DNA of 26,431 nucleotides from an uncultured Clostridia bacterium (GCA_937901145.1 CALCHE010000084.1:1-26431), one strand, 5' to 3'. Positions 7,270-16,918 are shown, numbered from the stretch's first letter. Numbers and translations are program-made. The notes: generated by a model not told the origin, from the letters alone.

Positions 7270-9081
7270 TTGAATAAATTTGAAGTACTGAATAAATATT
7301 TCGGATACAGTGAATTCCGTGAGGGTCAGGAAGAACTCATTGATGCTATTCTCGATGGCAGAGATGTAATGGGTATTATGCCTACCGGTGCAGGAAAATC
7401 CATCTGCTTTCAGGTGCCTGCTCTTATGCTTGACGGCATAACTCTGGTTATTTCTCCGCTGATTTCACTTATGAAGGATCAGGTGAATGCTCTCACTCAG
7501 CTCGGAATAAAAAGTGCATATATCAATGCATCTCTTTCCGAAAGACAGCTTAATACTGTTTATGCCAAAGCACAGGCAGGTCAGTATAAAATCATTTATG
7601 TGGCTCCCGAAAGACTTCTCACGCCTGTTTTTTCGGAGTTCTGTAGTAAGGTTAAAATCTCGATGCTCTGCATTGATGAGGCTCACTGTGTTTCTCATTG
7701 GGGACACGATTTCCGCACAGCATATCTTGACATAAGCACCTTTATCTCTTCTCTTTCAGAGAGACCTGTGGTGACGGCATTTACAGCCACGGCTACACAG
7801 AGAGTAAGGGATGATATAGAAAATCTTATCGGTCTCATAAATCCGCAGAGAGTGGTAACCGGCTTCGACAGGGAAAACCTTTATTTCGAGGTCGTTCACC
7901 CTAAAATCAAGCTGGTGGCACTGAAAAGGTATCTTGACCTTTATTCCGGCAGAAGCGGTATAGTTTATTGCTCTTCGCGAAAAACCGTCGATGAGCTTTA
8001 TGAAACTCTCTTTAAGGAAAAATACAGTGTTACCAAATATCACGCAGGTCTTACCAAACAGGAACGAAGAATAAATCAGGATCTTTTCATTGAGGATGAA
8101 AGAGAAATCATTATCGCCACCAATGCCTTCGGTATGGGAATAGATAAATCAAATGTTTCATTTGTAATTCATTATAATATGCCCGGTGACATCGAAAGCT
8201 ATTATCAGGAGGCGGGCAGAGCCGGCAGAGACGGAAATGAAGCTGACTGTGTTCTTCTCTATTCCGCTTCAGATATAAGAATGCAGAAATATTTCATCGA
8301 CAATCCGGAGGAAAATCCTGTGCTAAGTGATGAAGAAATCGAAGCACTCAGACATCTCAGACTGCAGAAGCTGGAAAAAATGATTTATTATGCTACCAAG
8401 GCCTCCTGTCTGAGAAATTACATTCTCAGCTATTTCGGTGAGCGAACCAAGGGTAAATGTAACAGTTGTTCAGGATGTAACGGAAATGAAATGAGCATCG
8501 ACGTTACTCTTCCTGCACAGAAGATTTTCTCCTGCATCAAAAGAGTAAGAGAATGTGAAAACAGACAGGTTATTCTCGATATTCTTAAGGGTAAGGAGAC
8601 GGAATACATACTCTCTAAAGGCTATAATTCCCTTAAAACCTTCGGTGCGATGAGCGACAGTGCCGAAAGTGAAATAGAAAAGCATATAAATCATTTTCTG
8701 AAATACGCTTACATTTCAGAAAAGAGAACAGGCAGTCTCTATCTCGAGGAGAAGTGTGCCGATGTTTTATGGAACGGAAAAAGGGTAAGAAAGTTTGCAG
8801 AGAAAAGCGACAAATCCTCTTTTGCCACCTCTCAGGATGTGGACGTCAGACTGCTTCTTAAGCTTAAAACCCTACGTAAGCTCCTGGCACATAAAAGCGG
8901 TGTGCCCGACTATTCGGTGCTTACGGACTATGCTGTAGTAAAAATGGCGATGGATAAGCCGAAAAATATGGAGCAGCTCAGAAAAATCGAAGGTATATCT
9001 GAGCATAAGCTTAATAAATTCGGTGCAGTTTTTCTTAAAGAAATTGTAAGACACTGCGGTGAAAATATTGAAAAAGAGTAA
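7270..9081 (+). CDS. recQ: ATP-dependent DNA helicase RecQ
   Basis: A 3'-5' DNA helicase of recombination and fork repair, acting with RecJ in the RecFOR pathway. Residues below count from TTG 7270. I chose that start because AGGGAGG (7256-7262) sits seven bases upstream; the TTG at 7249 lies before this site. Visible are the RecQ zero motif FREGQ (16-20), Walker A PTGAGKS (38-44), DEAH (136-139), the aromatic-loop region SHWGHDFR (usually SQWGHDFR, so one substitution), motif V/VI IATNAFGMGID and QEAGRAGRDG, the zinc cluster C380, C397, C400 and C403, a winged-helix RQC domain, and a C-terminal HRDC domain (about 520-595). The 603-residue length is typical. It follows the membrane-protein gene by 36 bases and so probably belongs to that operon. 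recJ follows downstream. Confidence 0.96.
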   Translation: MNKFEVLNKYFGYSEFREGQEELIDAILDGRDVMGIMPTGAGKSICFQVPALMLDGITLVISPLISLMKDQVNALTQLGIKSAYINASLSERQLNTVYAKAQAGQYKIIYVAPERLLTPVFSEFCSKVKISMLCIDEAHCVSHWGHDFRTAYLDISTFISSLSERPVVTAFTATATQRVRDDIENLIGLINPQRVVTGFDRENLYFEVVHPKIKLVALKRYLDLYSGRSGIVYCSSRKTVDELYETLFKEKYSVTKYHAGLTKQERRINQDLFIEDEREIIIATNAFGMGIDKSNVSFVIHYNMPGDIESYYQEAGRAGRDGNEADCVLLYSASDIRMQKYFIDNPEENPVLSDEEIEALRHLRLQKLEKMIYYATKASCLRNYILSYFGERTKGKCNSCSGCNGNEMSIDVTLPAQKIFSCIKRVRECENRQVILDILKGKETEYILSKGYNSLKTFGAMSDSAESEIEKHINHFLKYAYISEKRTGSLYLEEKCADVLWNGKRVRKFAEKSDKSSFATSQDVDVRLLLKLKTLRKLLAHKSGVPDYSVLTDYAVVKMAMDKPKNMEQLRKIEGISEHKLNKFGAVFLKEIVRHCGENIEKE

Positions 9082-9096
9082 AACAAGTGATATAAT
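9068..9096 (+). promoter_or_regulatory. Promoter of the recJ operon, inside the end of recQ
   Basis: TTGAAA (9068-9073), a 17-base spacer and TATAAT (9091-9096), with an extended TG one base before the -10. The -35 overlaps the last recQ codons. It probably drives recJ, rel, dtd and the genes behind them. Confidence 0.6.
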
Positions 9097-9150
9097 ATTT
9101 AATTATTTATAAAATCTGATTTAAAAAATATATAGAAAGGACTGAGGTAA

Positions 9151-11181
9151 ATGAGCCGTAAAAAATGGGTAGTCTCTTCTCTCGATAAAGAGCTCGCATC
9201 CGACATAGCCGAAGAATACGGTATTGACCCCTTTGCGGCTTTGCTTCTCGTTTCACGTGGCATCACCGATGAGGTAGAAATAGCGGATTTTTTCTCCGAA
9301 AGCACTACTCTTATCAGTCCTTTTGAGCTAAAAGATATGGATAAGGCTGTGGAAAGAATCAGCCGTGCCATGGATGAGGGCGAAAAAATCGCCGTATACG
9401 GTGACTATGATGCTGACGGTGTGACCTCCACAGCTCTTATGTACCGTTATTTCGAAATGAACGGCTGCGATGTCATTACCTACATTCCTGACAGAAACAG
9501 CGAAGGCTACGGCCTTAATAAGGAAGCTGTCCGAAAGCTTAAAGAGCAGGGTGCTGAGCTTATTGTAACCGTCGATAACGGAATTTCTGCCTTTGAGGAA
9601 GCTGAATATATTTATGAGCTCGGTATGGAGCTGGTAATCACTGACCATCATAAAGCAGGGGAGAGAATACCACGCGCGGAGGCCGTGGTTGACCCTCACA
9701 GAAATGACTGTCCCTGTCCCTATAAATTATGGGCGGGGGTCGGTGTCGCCTTTAAGGTGGTATGTGCTCTTTCGGGGGCTGATGATGAAGAGATGCTCTC
9801 GATGTTCTCCGACCTTGTAACCATCGGTACCATCGGTGACATCGTACCTCTTACGGGTGAAAACCGCACTATAGTAAAGCACGGTCTCAGATCCCTTAAC
9901 AGTGAAACCTGTATGGGTGTCACCGCTCTGAAAAAGCAGGCGGGTGTTGACAGTAAAACTCTTAGTGCCACCTCAGTTGCATTTTCTCTCGTTCCGAGAA
10001 TTAACTCCATAGGCAGAATGGCTCACGCCTCAAAGGCTCTGGAGCTTCTTCTGGGTGACGAGGAAAGAGAGGTTTCTCTTATTGTTGACACTGTGGATAA
10101 GTCAAACAACGAACGACAGGAAATCGAAAAGAAAATTACCGCTGAAGCCGAAGAACAGATAAAAAGCAATCCGGATATGCTCTCAGAGAGAGTTCTCATT
10201 TTCTCCGGTAAAAACTGGCACGGCGGTGTAATAGGAATAGTCGCATCACGTCTTGTAAGCAAATACGGTAAGCCCTGCATCGTAATTACCGACGACGGAA
10301 ACGAAGCAAAAGGCTCAGGCAGAAGCATAGAAGGCTTTTCACTTTACGACGCTATTTCGAGTGCTAAAGAGCTTCTCAGCCATTACGGCGGCCACGTTCT
10401 TGCTGCAGGGTTCGGAATGAAAAGTGAAAATCTCTCTGCTTTTAAGAAGGCAATTGCCGATTATGCCAAAACTGTAGAGATGCCTTTCCCTGTAACGGAG
10501 CTCGACTGCCGACTAAAGCCCGAATTTATTTCTTCGGATATTCTTTCTGTTATCTCTGCACTCGAGCCCTTCGGTGCAGGTAATCCTCAGCCTATGTTCG
10601 GCCTTTTCGGTGTTACTCTTGCCTCTGTGCAGTCTATCGGCTCGGGAAAGCACCTCAGACTTAATTTCAGAAAAGGTAATACTTCTTTTTCTGCTCTTTA
10701 TTTCGGTGTGACAGAAAAGGAATTCCCTTATGCTCCCGGTGACAGTCTCGATCTTGCTGTCAGACTCGAAAGAAATGAATATATGGGTCAGGTAAGAGTA
10801 AGCATATACATAAGAGACGTGAGAATGTCGGGCACTGACGATGAAAAATATCTGAAAAGCGTACGCCTTTATGAAAAGATGCGCCGTAAGGAACGACTTT
10901 CGCCTAAGGAAGCCGCCTTCATCTTACCGTCAAGACAGACGATAGCCGATGTGTACCGATACATAAAAAGCATCGGTGTATGGAAATACGACAGCGATGT
11001 TCTCTGTTACCGCCTCGGCGGTGACGGCAGTAATGCCTGTACGGTGCTTACTGCTATAGATGTTCTGTGTGAACTGGGAATACTGAAAAATGAAGACGGG
11101 GAAATTACTCTGAAGGATACCTCTGTCAAGGTTAACTTAGAGGATTCCCGTATTATAAAGTACATTAAAAAGTATCTGTAA
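9151..11181 (+). CDS. recJ: Single-stranded-DNA exonuclease RecJ
   Basis: A 5'-3' single-strand exonuclease used in recombination and mismatch repair. The DHH-family metal sites are present: DYDADG (85-90), VTVDNGIS, DHH (165-167) and DPH (181-183). The DHHA1 domain follows with WHGGVIGIVASRL, GSGRS and HYGGHVLAAGF, and then an OB-fold segment. A C-terminal extension of about 110 residues (roughly 565-676) after the OB fold is like the extra domain of Firmicutes RecJ. At 676 residues the length fits that group. ATG 9151 is preceded by AAAGGA and GAGG. The gene follows recQ and precedes rel by only 14 bases. In Bacillus apt lies between recJ and rel; here it is absent. Confidence 0.95.
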   Translation: MSRKKWVVSSLDKELASDIAEEYGIDPFAALLLVSRGITDEVEIADFFSESTTLISPFELKDMDKAVERISRAMDEGEKIAVYGDYDADGVTSTALMYRYFEMNGCDVITYIPDRNSEGYGLNKEAVRKLKEQGAELIVTVDNGISAFEEAEYIYELGMELVITDHHKAGERIPRAEAVVDPHRNDCPCPYKLWAGVGVAFKVVCALSGADDEEMLSMFSDLVTIGTIGDIVPLTGENRTIVKHGLRSLNSETCMGVTALKKQAGVDSKTLSATSVAFSLVPRINSIGRMAHASKALELLLGDEEREVSLIVDTVDKSNNERQEIEKKITAEAEEQIKSNPDMLSERVLIFSGKNWHGGVIGIVASRLVSKYGKPCIVITDDGNEAKGSGRSIEGFSLYDAISSAKELLSHYGGHVLAAGFGMKSENLSAFKKAIADYAKTVEMPFPVTELDCRLKPEFISSDILSVISALEPFGAGNPQPMFGLFGVTLASVQSIGSGKHLRLNFRKGNTSFSALYFGVTEKEFPYAPGDSLDLAVRLERNEYMGQVRVSIYIRDVRMSGTDDEKYLKSVRLYEKMRRKERLSPKEAAFILPSRQTIADVYRYIKSIGVWKYDSDVLCYRLGGDGSNACTVLTAIDVLCELGILKNEDGEITLKDTSVKVNLEDSRIIKYIKKYL

Positions 11182-11195
11182 AGGAGGGGACAGTA

Positions 11196-13385
11196 ATGGA
11201 TTATTATAAAGAATTTGAAGCTCTTTTAGCAACTGTAAAAGAAACTTTTTCTAAAGAAGATATCGTAAAAATCGAAAAAGCATTCGCTATAGCTGACGAA
11301 GCTCATAAAGAGCAGCGCAGACGTTCAGGCGAGCCTTATATTATTCATCCTATTGCCGTTGCCCGTATTCTTGCAGATATGGGTATGGATGCAGATTCAG
11401 TCTGTGCGGCACTTTTACACGACGTAGTCGAGGATACTCCTACCACAGCCGAGGAAATCAGAGAACTTTTCGGCTCAGATGTGGAGCATCTGGTAGACGG
11501 TGTTACTAAGCTCGGTCAGATTCCTCTTTCAGCCAGTAAAGAGGAAGAGCAGAGCGAAAACATCAGAAAGATGTTTCTTGCTATGTCCAGAGATATACGA
11601 GTAGTTATCATCAAGCTTGCCGACCGTGTTCATAATATGCGTACCCTTAAGTTTATGCCTGAGGAAAAGCAGAGATATAAGGCCAGAGAAACTCTGGAAA
11701 TTTACGCTCCTATTGCACACCGTCTCGGTATCCGTGCATTCAAAGAGGAGCTTGAGGATCTTGCCATCAGCTTTCTTGACCCTGTAGCTTACGGTGAAAT
11801 AGCCAAAACTCTGGAGAAACAGGTAGAGTCCCGTCAGAGCTTTCTCGATACCATAAAGGATGAAATCCTCGAAAGAGTCCGTAAGGATGTTCCGAATGTC
11901 CATATCGAGGGCAGAATCAAAAGTGTTCACGGTATTTACCGTAAAACCTATATGCAGAACAGAACCATTGATGAAATTTACGATATTTATGCAGTGCGTC
12001 TTATCGTCGATTCTGTTTACGAATGTTACTGCTGTCTCGGTATCATTCACGATATGTTCAACCCTATTCTCGGCCGCTTCAAGGACTATATTTCCACTCC
12101 CAAACCGAATATGTATCAGTCTCTTCATACTACTGTTATCGGTAAGGCAGGTGTGCCCTTTGAGGTTCAGATAAGAACCTGGGAAATGCACCATACTGCC
12201 GAATTCGGTATCGCAGCTCACTGGAAATATAAGCTCGGTATGAGCGGCAAGGTTAAATTTGAGGAGCGTCTTTCCTGGATAAGACAGCTTCTGGACAGTC
12301 AGAAGGAAAGCGATGACGTAGAAGAAATCGTAAAAACCATAAAAACTGACTTTGTGCCTGAGGAGGTATTTGCATTCACACCTAAGGGTGATGTCATCAG
12401 CCTTCCTATGGGCTCGTGCATTATCGACTTTGCTTATGCCATTCACTCAGCTGTCGGTAATAAGATGATCGGCGCCAAGGTTGACGGCAGAATTACTACT
12501 CTCGACCATAAGGTAAATAACGGTGAAATCATCGAAATTCTGACCACCTCACAGCAGGGCAAGGGCCCCAGCCGTGACTGGATTAAAATAGCAAAGACCA
12601 CCTCGGCAAGAACTAAAATCAGAGGTTGGTTTAAAAAAGAAAGAAGAGAAGAAAACATCGCTGAGGGCAAGGCGGAGGTCGAACGCGAGTTTAAGCGTAA
12701 TAATATTATCCTTCCCGAAAAGCAGATGCTTGAATTCCTCGGTAAGATAGCCGAAAGACAGCACTGTAACAGTGTGGATGAGTTTTTTGCAGCCATCGGC
12801 TACGGCGGTCTGTCACTTAATAAAATCATACCGAGAATAAAGGATGATTATTCCAAACTTATGAAGGAAATGTCTCCGGATGAAGCTCAGGTGGATGTGA
12901 AGCCTGTGCCGAAAAAGGTGACCAAAAGTGCTGACGGTATCATTATCGAGGGAATTGATAACTGTCTTATCAAATTCTCACGCTGCTGTGATCCGCTTCC
13001 CGGTGACGACATTATCGGCTTCATAACACGAGGTCACGGTGTATCTATCCACACTAAAAAGTGTGTCAATGTACCCAAGGACATTTCTAAGGCCGCAGAG
13101 CCTGAAAGATGGATCAATGCTTCCTGGGACAGAAAGGTACAGAGCTCTTACCGTGTAACTTTGGCGATAACCTGTATGAACCGTATGGGTATGCTTGCTG
13201 ATACTTCAGCAGTTATGGCAAATATGCACGTTATGATTCATTCTATTTTCACCAAGGATGCTTCCGACGGCAGATGTACTATTTATATGACCATTACTGT
13301 TAACGGTGCCGAGCATCTTAAGAGTGTATGTGAAAAACTGAAGAAAGTTAAGGGCGTTCTGGAAACAGAGCGATCAGGTTTATAA
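11196..13385 (+). CDS. rel: Bifunctional (p)ppGpp synthetase/hydrolase Rel
   Basis: Makes and degrades the stringent-response alarmone (p)ppGpp at the ribosome. At 729 residues it has the standard full length. Domains in order are the HD hydrolase with H75-D76 in LLHDVVEDT; the synthetase with the GRFKDYISTPKPNMYQSLH stretch (about residues 291-309) and the FEVQIRT strand (about 320); a TGS domain (about 390-450, FTPKGDVISLP); a helical region; a zinc-finger/RIS domain with SRCCDPLPGDDIIGF; and a C-terminal ACT domain. The synthetase carries RFKD, the RxKD form known from bifunctional Rel enzymes rather than the ExDD form of synthetase-only RelA. The hydrolase HD and ED residues are also kept, so both activities are expected. 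AAGGAGG precedes ATG 11196. dtd follows with one base between. Confidence 0.97.
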   Translation: MDYYKEFEALLATVKETFSKEDIVKIEKAFAIADEAHKEQRRRSGEPYIIHPIAVARILADMGMDADSVCAALLHDVVEDTPTTAEEIRELFGSDVEHLVDGVTKLGQIPLSASKEEEQSENIRKMFLAMSRDIRVVIIKLADRVHNMRTLKFMPEEKQRYKARETLEIYAPIAHRLGIRAFKEELEDLAISFLDPVAYGEIAKTLEKQVESRQSFLDTIKDEILERVRKDVPNVHIEGRIKSVHGIYRKTYMQNRTIDEIYDIYAVRLIVDSVYECYCCLGIIHDMFNPILGRFKDYISTPKPNMYQSLHTTVIGKAGVPFEVQIRTWEMHHTAEFGIAAHWKYKLGMSGKVKFEERLSWIRQLLDSQKESDDVEEIVKTIKTDFVPEEVFAFTPKGDVISLPMGSCIIDFAYAIHSAVGNKMIGAKVDGRITTLDHKVNNGEIIEILTTSQQGKGPSRDWIKIAKTTSARTKIRGWFKKERREENIAEGKAEVEREFKRNNIILPEKQMLEFLGKIAERQHCNSVDEFFAAIGYGGLSLNKIIPRIKDDYSKLMKEMSPDEAQVDVKPVPKKVTKSADGIIIEGIDNCLIKFSRCCDPLPGDDIIGFITRGHGVSIHTKKCVNVPKDISKAAEPERWINASWDRKVQSSYRVTLAITCMNRMGMLADTSAVMANMHVMIHSIFTKDASDGRCTIYMTITVNGAEHLKSVCEKLKKVKGVLETERSGL

Positions 13386-13386
13386 T

Positions 13387-13845
13387 ATGAAAGCAGTTAT
13401 ACAAAGAGTAAAAAGAGCCTCAGTCACCGTAGACGGTAAAATCACAGGTGAAGTCGACAAAGGCTTCCTTGTCCTTTTAGGTGTTGTTCAGGGCGATACT
13501 GAGGAAGAAATGAAGCTTTTGGCCAAAAAGGTGGCTCAGATAAGAATTTTTACTGATGAAAACGATAAGATGAACCTTTCTTTAGACAAGGTTGACGGTG
13601 AGGTTCTGGTGGTTTCACAGTTCACTCTCTGTGCTGATGTTTCCCACGGAAGAAGACCTTCCTTTATCGGCTCAGCCCCTCCTGACATCGCTAATGAGCT
13701 TTATGAAAAATTCTGTGACGAGCTTCTTTCCTACGGTGTAAGAAAGGTCGCCAAGGGTGTTTTCGGCGCTGATATGGATGTAGAGCTTATCAATGACGGA
13801 CCCGTAACCATCATAATGGATACGGATGAATGGAAGAAAAAATAA
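13387..13845 (+). CDS. dtd: D-aminoacyl-tRNA deacylase
   Basis: Hydrolyses D-amino acids, and glycine, mischarged on tRNA. At 152 residues it has the usual length. It shows the start MKAVIQRVKRASVTVDG, SQFTLCADVSHGRRPSF (the SQFTL motif holding the active-site region) and the C-terminal NDGPVTI carrying the Gly-cisPro selectivity element. The start ATG is one base after the rel stop, and its ribosome binding site lies inside the rel 3' end and is weak (AGG in ATCAGGTT), which suggests translational coupling to rel. The rel-dtd pairing is common in Firmicutes. Confidence 0.95.
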   Translation: MKAVIQRVKRASVTVDGKITGEVDKGFLVLLGVVQGDTEEEMKLLAKKVAQIRIFTDENDKMNLSLDKVDGEVLVVSQFTLCADVSHGRRPSFIGSAPPDIANELYEKFCDELLSYGVRKVAKGVFGADMDVELINDGPVTIIMDTDEWKKK

Positions 13846-13866
13846 ACTGACAAAGAGGTGACACCG

Positions 13867-14496
13867 ATGAGTGTTAAAGTAACTGTATGTCCGCTTACAC
13901 CGCTTATGAGTAACTGCTGTATCGTTACGGCTGAGAACGGTGACGCGGCAGTTATCGATCCGGGCTCCTTCGGAGTAAAGCTCCGTAAGGCTCTCGAGGA
14001 AGAGGGTGTAACTGAGCTTAAATATATTCTTCTTACTCACGGTCACTTTGACCATATTTCCGGTACGAAGAAACTGAAGGATGCCTTCGGCGGTGAAATC
14101 GCTGTTCACCGTTTGGATGCTCCCTGTCTGAAGGATCCGGAGGAAAGCAGAGCTTCGCTTTTCGGATTGTTTTCTCCTTCCTTTGATGCGGATATTATTC
14201 TCGAAGACGGTGACTCTCTTCCCTTCGGCGACGGAGAAATCAAGGTTATTCATACTCCCGGTCATACGGTGGGCAGTGTATGCTTTGAAATCGGTGAGCA
14301 TCTTTTCACAGGCGACACTCTTTTCCGACTTAGCATCGGCAGAACTGACTTTCCGGGTGGCAGTACCGAGGAAATGATGTCTTCGATGAAAAAGCTCAGA
14401 GCTCTCGAGGGCTCTTATAAGGTTTATCCCGGTCACGACAGACTGTCTGACCTTGACTATGAAAAAGCATATAATCCTTATATGAAAGGTATATAA
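13867..14496 (+). CDS. Metallo-beta-lactamase-fold hydrolase (glyoxalase II-like)
   Basis: 209 residues from ATG 13867, with AGAGGTGA just upstream. The in-frame GTG at 13858 is part of that site and was rejected. The two-metal site is complete: THGHFDH (H58, H60, D62, H63), HTPGHTVGS, FTGDTLF and YPGHD. This matches the short hydroxyacylglutathione-hydrolase-like group without the glutathione-binding C-terminal domain, so the true substrate is probably another thioester or small molecule. It lies in the rel-dtd-hemZ run, and hemZ starts one base after its stop. Confidence 0.88.
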   Translation: MSVKVTVCPLTPLMSNCCIVTAENGDAAVIDPGSFGVKLRKALEEEGVTELKYILLTHGHFDHISGTKKLKDAFGGEIAVHRLDAPCLKDPEESRASLFGLFSPSFDADIILEDGDSLPFGDGEIKVIHTPGHTVGSVCFEIGEHLFTGDTLFRLSIGRTDFPGGSTEEMMSSMKKLRALEGSYKVYPGHDRLSDLDYEKAYNPYMKGI

Positions 14497-14497
14497 G

Positions 14498-15961
14498 ATG
14501 CAGATAATTAATATAAATAATTCATATCACTACGAAACGGAAAATCTTCTGCGTGTCTTTTTCCCTGAGGAAAAATTTCTCTGTGCCGAAAAGGTGCAGG
14601 AAGGGGAGGACTACTGTGTTTTTGAAACAGACGGCGGCAAGATCAGAATTGAACTTTCTTTTTCAGGTGAAAAGCTTTTAAAAGAAGAGGATTTCTGCTT
14701 TTCCGATAAGCAGGATAATGAAACAGAAGAAAGCTTTTTGGAGCGTAAGGGAGCCATAATGCTTTTTGAGCTTCTTTGCTCCTACACTTCATATACTCCT
14801 CCCTGGGGCATACTTACCGGTGTGAGACCTGCCAAATTGATGACAAAGCTGGTTTCTTTTATGGGCGAAGAAAAGGCTGTAGAGTATTTTTTGAACGAGC
14901 TCAGGGTAAGTGAAGAGAAAACCTCTCTTGCCCTTATGGTAGCGAAAAATGAAGCACCGCTTATGGGAATAAACACTGAGAAATCCTATTCTCTTTACAT
15001 CTCCATTCCCTTCTGTCCTTCACGCTGCAGCTACTGTTCCTTTATTTCCCATTCAAATGAGAGTGCGAAAAAGCTTATGCCCTCTTATGTGGAAAAGCTC
15101 TGCGAAGAAATAAAGGTTACAGGTGATATTGCCAAAGAGCTTGGACTCACTCTCGAAAGTATTTATATGGGTGGCGGTACTCCTACGGCACTTACAGCCG
15201 AGCTTCTGAAAAAGGTTACCGATACCATCAGTGAAAGCTTTCCTGTTTCCTCTGTCCGCGAATATACTATAGAAGCGGGCAGACCCGACAGCGTTACAGA
15301 TGAAAAGTTAGAGGTTATAAAAAACTGCGGAGCCACCCGTATCAGCATTAATCCTCAGACCTTCTCCGATGATGTGCTTAAAACCATCGGCAGAAACCAT
15401 ACGGCTCAGATGACTGTAGATGCCTTCCTTCTGGCAAGAGAGAAGGGATTCAATAACATAAATATGGACCTTATCGCAGGTCTTCCTGGGGATACGGAGG
15501 AAAATTATGAGGCTACTCTCCGTAAGGCGCTGTCCTTTTCTCCCGAAAACATCACTGTACATACTCTTGCTCTTAAGCGCTCATCCACCATTGTAACTGA
15601 AAAGAGAGGCACAAACTCAGGCGAAACAGCCTCGAAAATGCTCTCTTTTACTCAGAAGATGCTTCTTAATGAAGGCTACATTCCTTACTATATGTACCGT
15701 CAGAGTAAATGTCTCGGCAATCTGGAAAATGTAGGTTGGGCGAAAAAAGGCTATGAGGGTCTTTATAATGTTTATATGATGGAGGAGATCCATTCGGTTT
15801 TCGCTGTGGGTGCGGGTGCAGTAACCAAGCTTAAAGCACCTCACGACAGCTCAATCGACAGGGTTTTCAATTATAAATACCCTTATGAATATATCGGCTC
15901 CTTTGATGAAATAATAAAGCGAAAAGAACAGATTAAAGATTTTTACGGCAAATATTTTTAA
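14498..15961 (+). CDS. hemZ: HemZ-type radical SAM coproporphyrinogen dehydrogenase
   Basis: A radical SAM enzyme of the oxygen-independent coproporphyrinogen III oxidase family, assigned to heme synthesis in anaerobic conditions. 487 residues. The iron-sulfur motif CxxxCxxC is C173-PSR-C177-SY-C180 in YISIPFCPSRCSYCSF. MGGGTPTAL and AGRPDSVT strands follow, then the NMDLIAGLPGDT motif and a HemN-type C-terminal region. The N-terminal extension of about 160 residues, with WGILTGVRPAKL, is characteristic of HemZ rather than HemN or HemW. Its start is one base from the previous stop. No other heme genes are nearby, so the substrate in this organism is an assumption from the family. Confidence 0.9.
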   Translation: MQIININNSYHYETENLLRVFFPEEKFLCAEKVQEGEDYCVFETDGGKIRIELSFSGEKLLKEEDFCFSDKQDNETEESFLERKGAIMLFELLCSYTSYTPPWGILTGVRPAKLMTKLVSFMGEEKAVEYFLNELRVSEEKTSLALMVAKNEAPLMGINTEKSYSLYISIPFCPSRCSYCSFISHSNESAKKLMPSYVEKLCEEIKVTGDIAKELGLTLESIYMGGGTPTALTAELLKKVTDTISESFPVSSVREYTIEAGRPDSVTDEKLEVIKNCGATRISINPQTFSDDVLKTIGRNHTAQMTVDAFLLAREKGFNNINMDLIAGLPGDTEENYEATLRKALSFSPENITVHTLALKRSSTIVTEKRGTNSGETASKMLSFTQKMLLNEGYIPYYMYRQSKCLGNLENVGWAKKGYEGLYNVYMMEEIHSVFAVGAGAVTKLKAPHDSSIDRVFNYKYPYEYIGSFDEIIKRKEQIKDFYGKYF

Positions 15962-15972
15962 AGGGTGATTAC

Positions 15973-16884
15973 ATGGACAGACTTACAGTTGATTATATCA
16001 ACACCTCGGTTAAAGAAGCACCTGAAAAAATAATATCGGAAAGTGAAAACAGATATAAAAATATAATAGATATCACCGCAGAGAAAATCTGCGCCAAAGA
16101 GGGGAGAACTCTCGTGATGGTGGCGGGACCCTCATCCTCGGGAAAAACAACTACCTCTAAGCTTCTGAAAAAGGCTATAGAGAGCAGAGGAAGAAAGGCA
16201 AAGATGATTTCCCTGGATGACTTTTACAGAAGCCAGGGAGGTATTTATTTCTTTGAGGATGGCACTGTGGATTATGAGACGGTAAAAGCTCTCGATGTGG
16301 ACTATATCGGTGAATGTCTCCATTCTCTTATGAATGAGGGCAGATGCAGACTTCCGCGATTCAGCTTTAAGTCAAAAAAGAGAGAATATTATGTGGAAAC
16401 GGTGGCGGAGCAGGATGATATTATCATCGTCGAAGGTCTCCACGCTCTTAATCCCGTGATAACCGATCAGCTCGAAAATGAGCAGATGGTGAAAATTTAT
16501 GTCAGCGTTTCCACACGTATCTTTGACGGTGATAATGTTCTTATGACGAAAAGGGACATAAGACTCGTCCGACGTCTGATAAGAGATTATCACCACCGTA
16601 ATTCTTCTCCGGAAAACACCTTTTATCTGTGGAACGGTGTGAGAATGGGTGAGGACAGGTACCTGTTCCCCTTTGAGGACAGAGCAGACATAAAAATCGA
16701 CTCTATACATCCTTATGAGGTATGTGCCTTTAAGGATGTTGCTCTGAAAGTACTTGACTGCACGGATAAAAAGAGTGTATACTATCCGACGGCACAGGCA
16801 CTTAAAGAAAAAATTTCGAAATTCGTTTCTATCGGTGAAACTGCCGTTCCGGAAGGCTCACTGCTGAATGAATTTATAGGATAA
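15973..16884 (+). CDS. Uridine-kinase/phosphoribulokinase-family nucleoside kinase
   Basis: A P-loop kinase that probably phosphorylates uridine or cytidine for pyrimidine salvage. 303 residues. Walker A is G52-PSSSGKT, followed by SLDDFYR (the lid/substrate Asp pair typical of uridine kinases), a DFEDGTVDYET-like stretch (FFEDGTVDYETVKALDVDY), IIVEGLHALNP (Walker B-like) and RLIRDYHHRNSSPENT. The catalytic core is complete. Many clostridial members carry an extra N-terminal TGS/threonyl-tRNA-synthetase-like region; here only about 45 residues precede the P-loop. The ATG has AAGGGTGA upstream, 11 bases after hemZ. Substrate is not certain. Confidence 0.87.
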   Translation: MDRLTVDYINTSVKEAPEKIISESENRYKNIIDITAEKICAKEGRTLVMVAGPSSSGKTTTSKLLKKAIESRGRKAKMISLDDFYRSQGGIYFFEDGTVDYETVKALDVDYIGECLHSLMNEGRCRLPRFSFKSKKREYYVETVAEQDDIIIVEGLHALNPVITDQLENEQMVKIYVSVSTRIFDGDNVLMTKRDIRLVRRLIRDYHHRNSSPENTFYLWNGVRMGEDRYLFPFEDRADIKIDSIHPYEVCAFKDVALKVLDCTDKKSVYYPTAQALKEKISKFVSIGETAVPEGSLLNEFIG

Positions 16885-16918
16885 GTTAACTTGATTTTAA
16901 GAAAAGAGATGATAAATA

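Noticed and set aside
11529..12446. 305-codon open frame on the minus strand
   Set aside because: It lies wholly inside rel, whose plus-strand protein is unmistakable; the minus frame has no recognisable domain and is a by-product of codon bias.
13672..14436. 254-codon open frame on the minus strand
   Set aside because: It covers dtd and the metallo-hydrolase gene, both well supported on the plus strand, and has no recognisable product.
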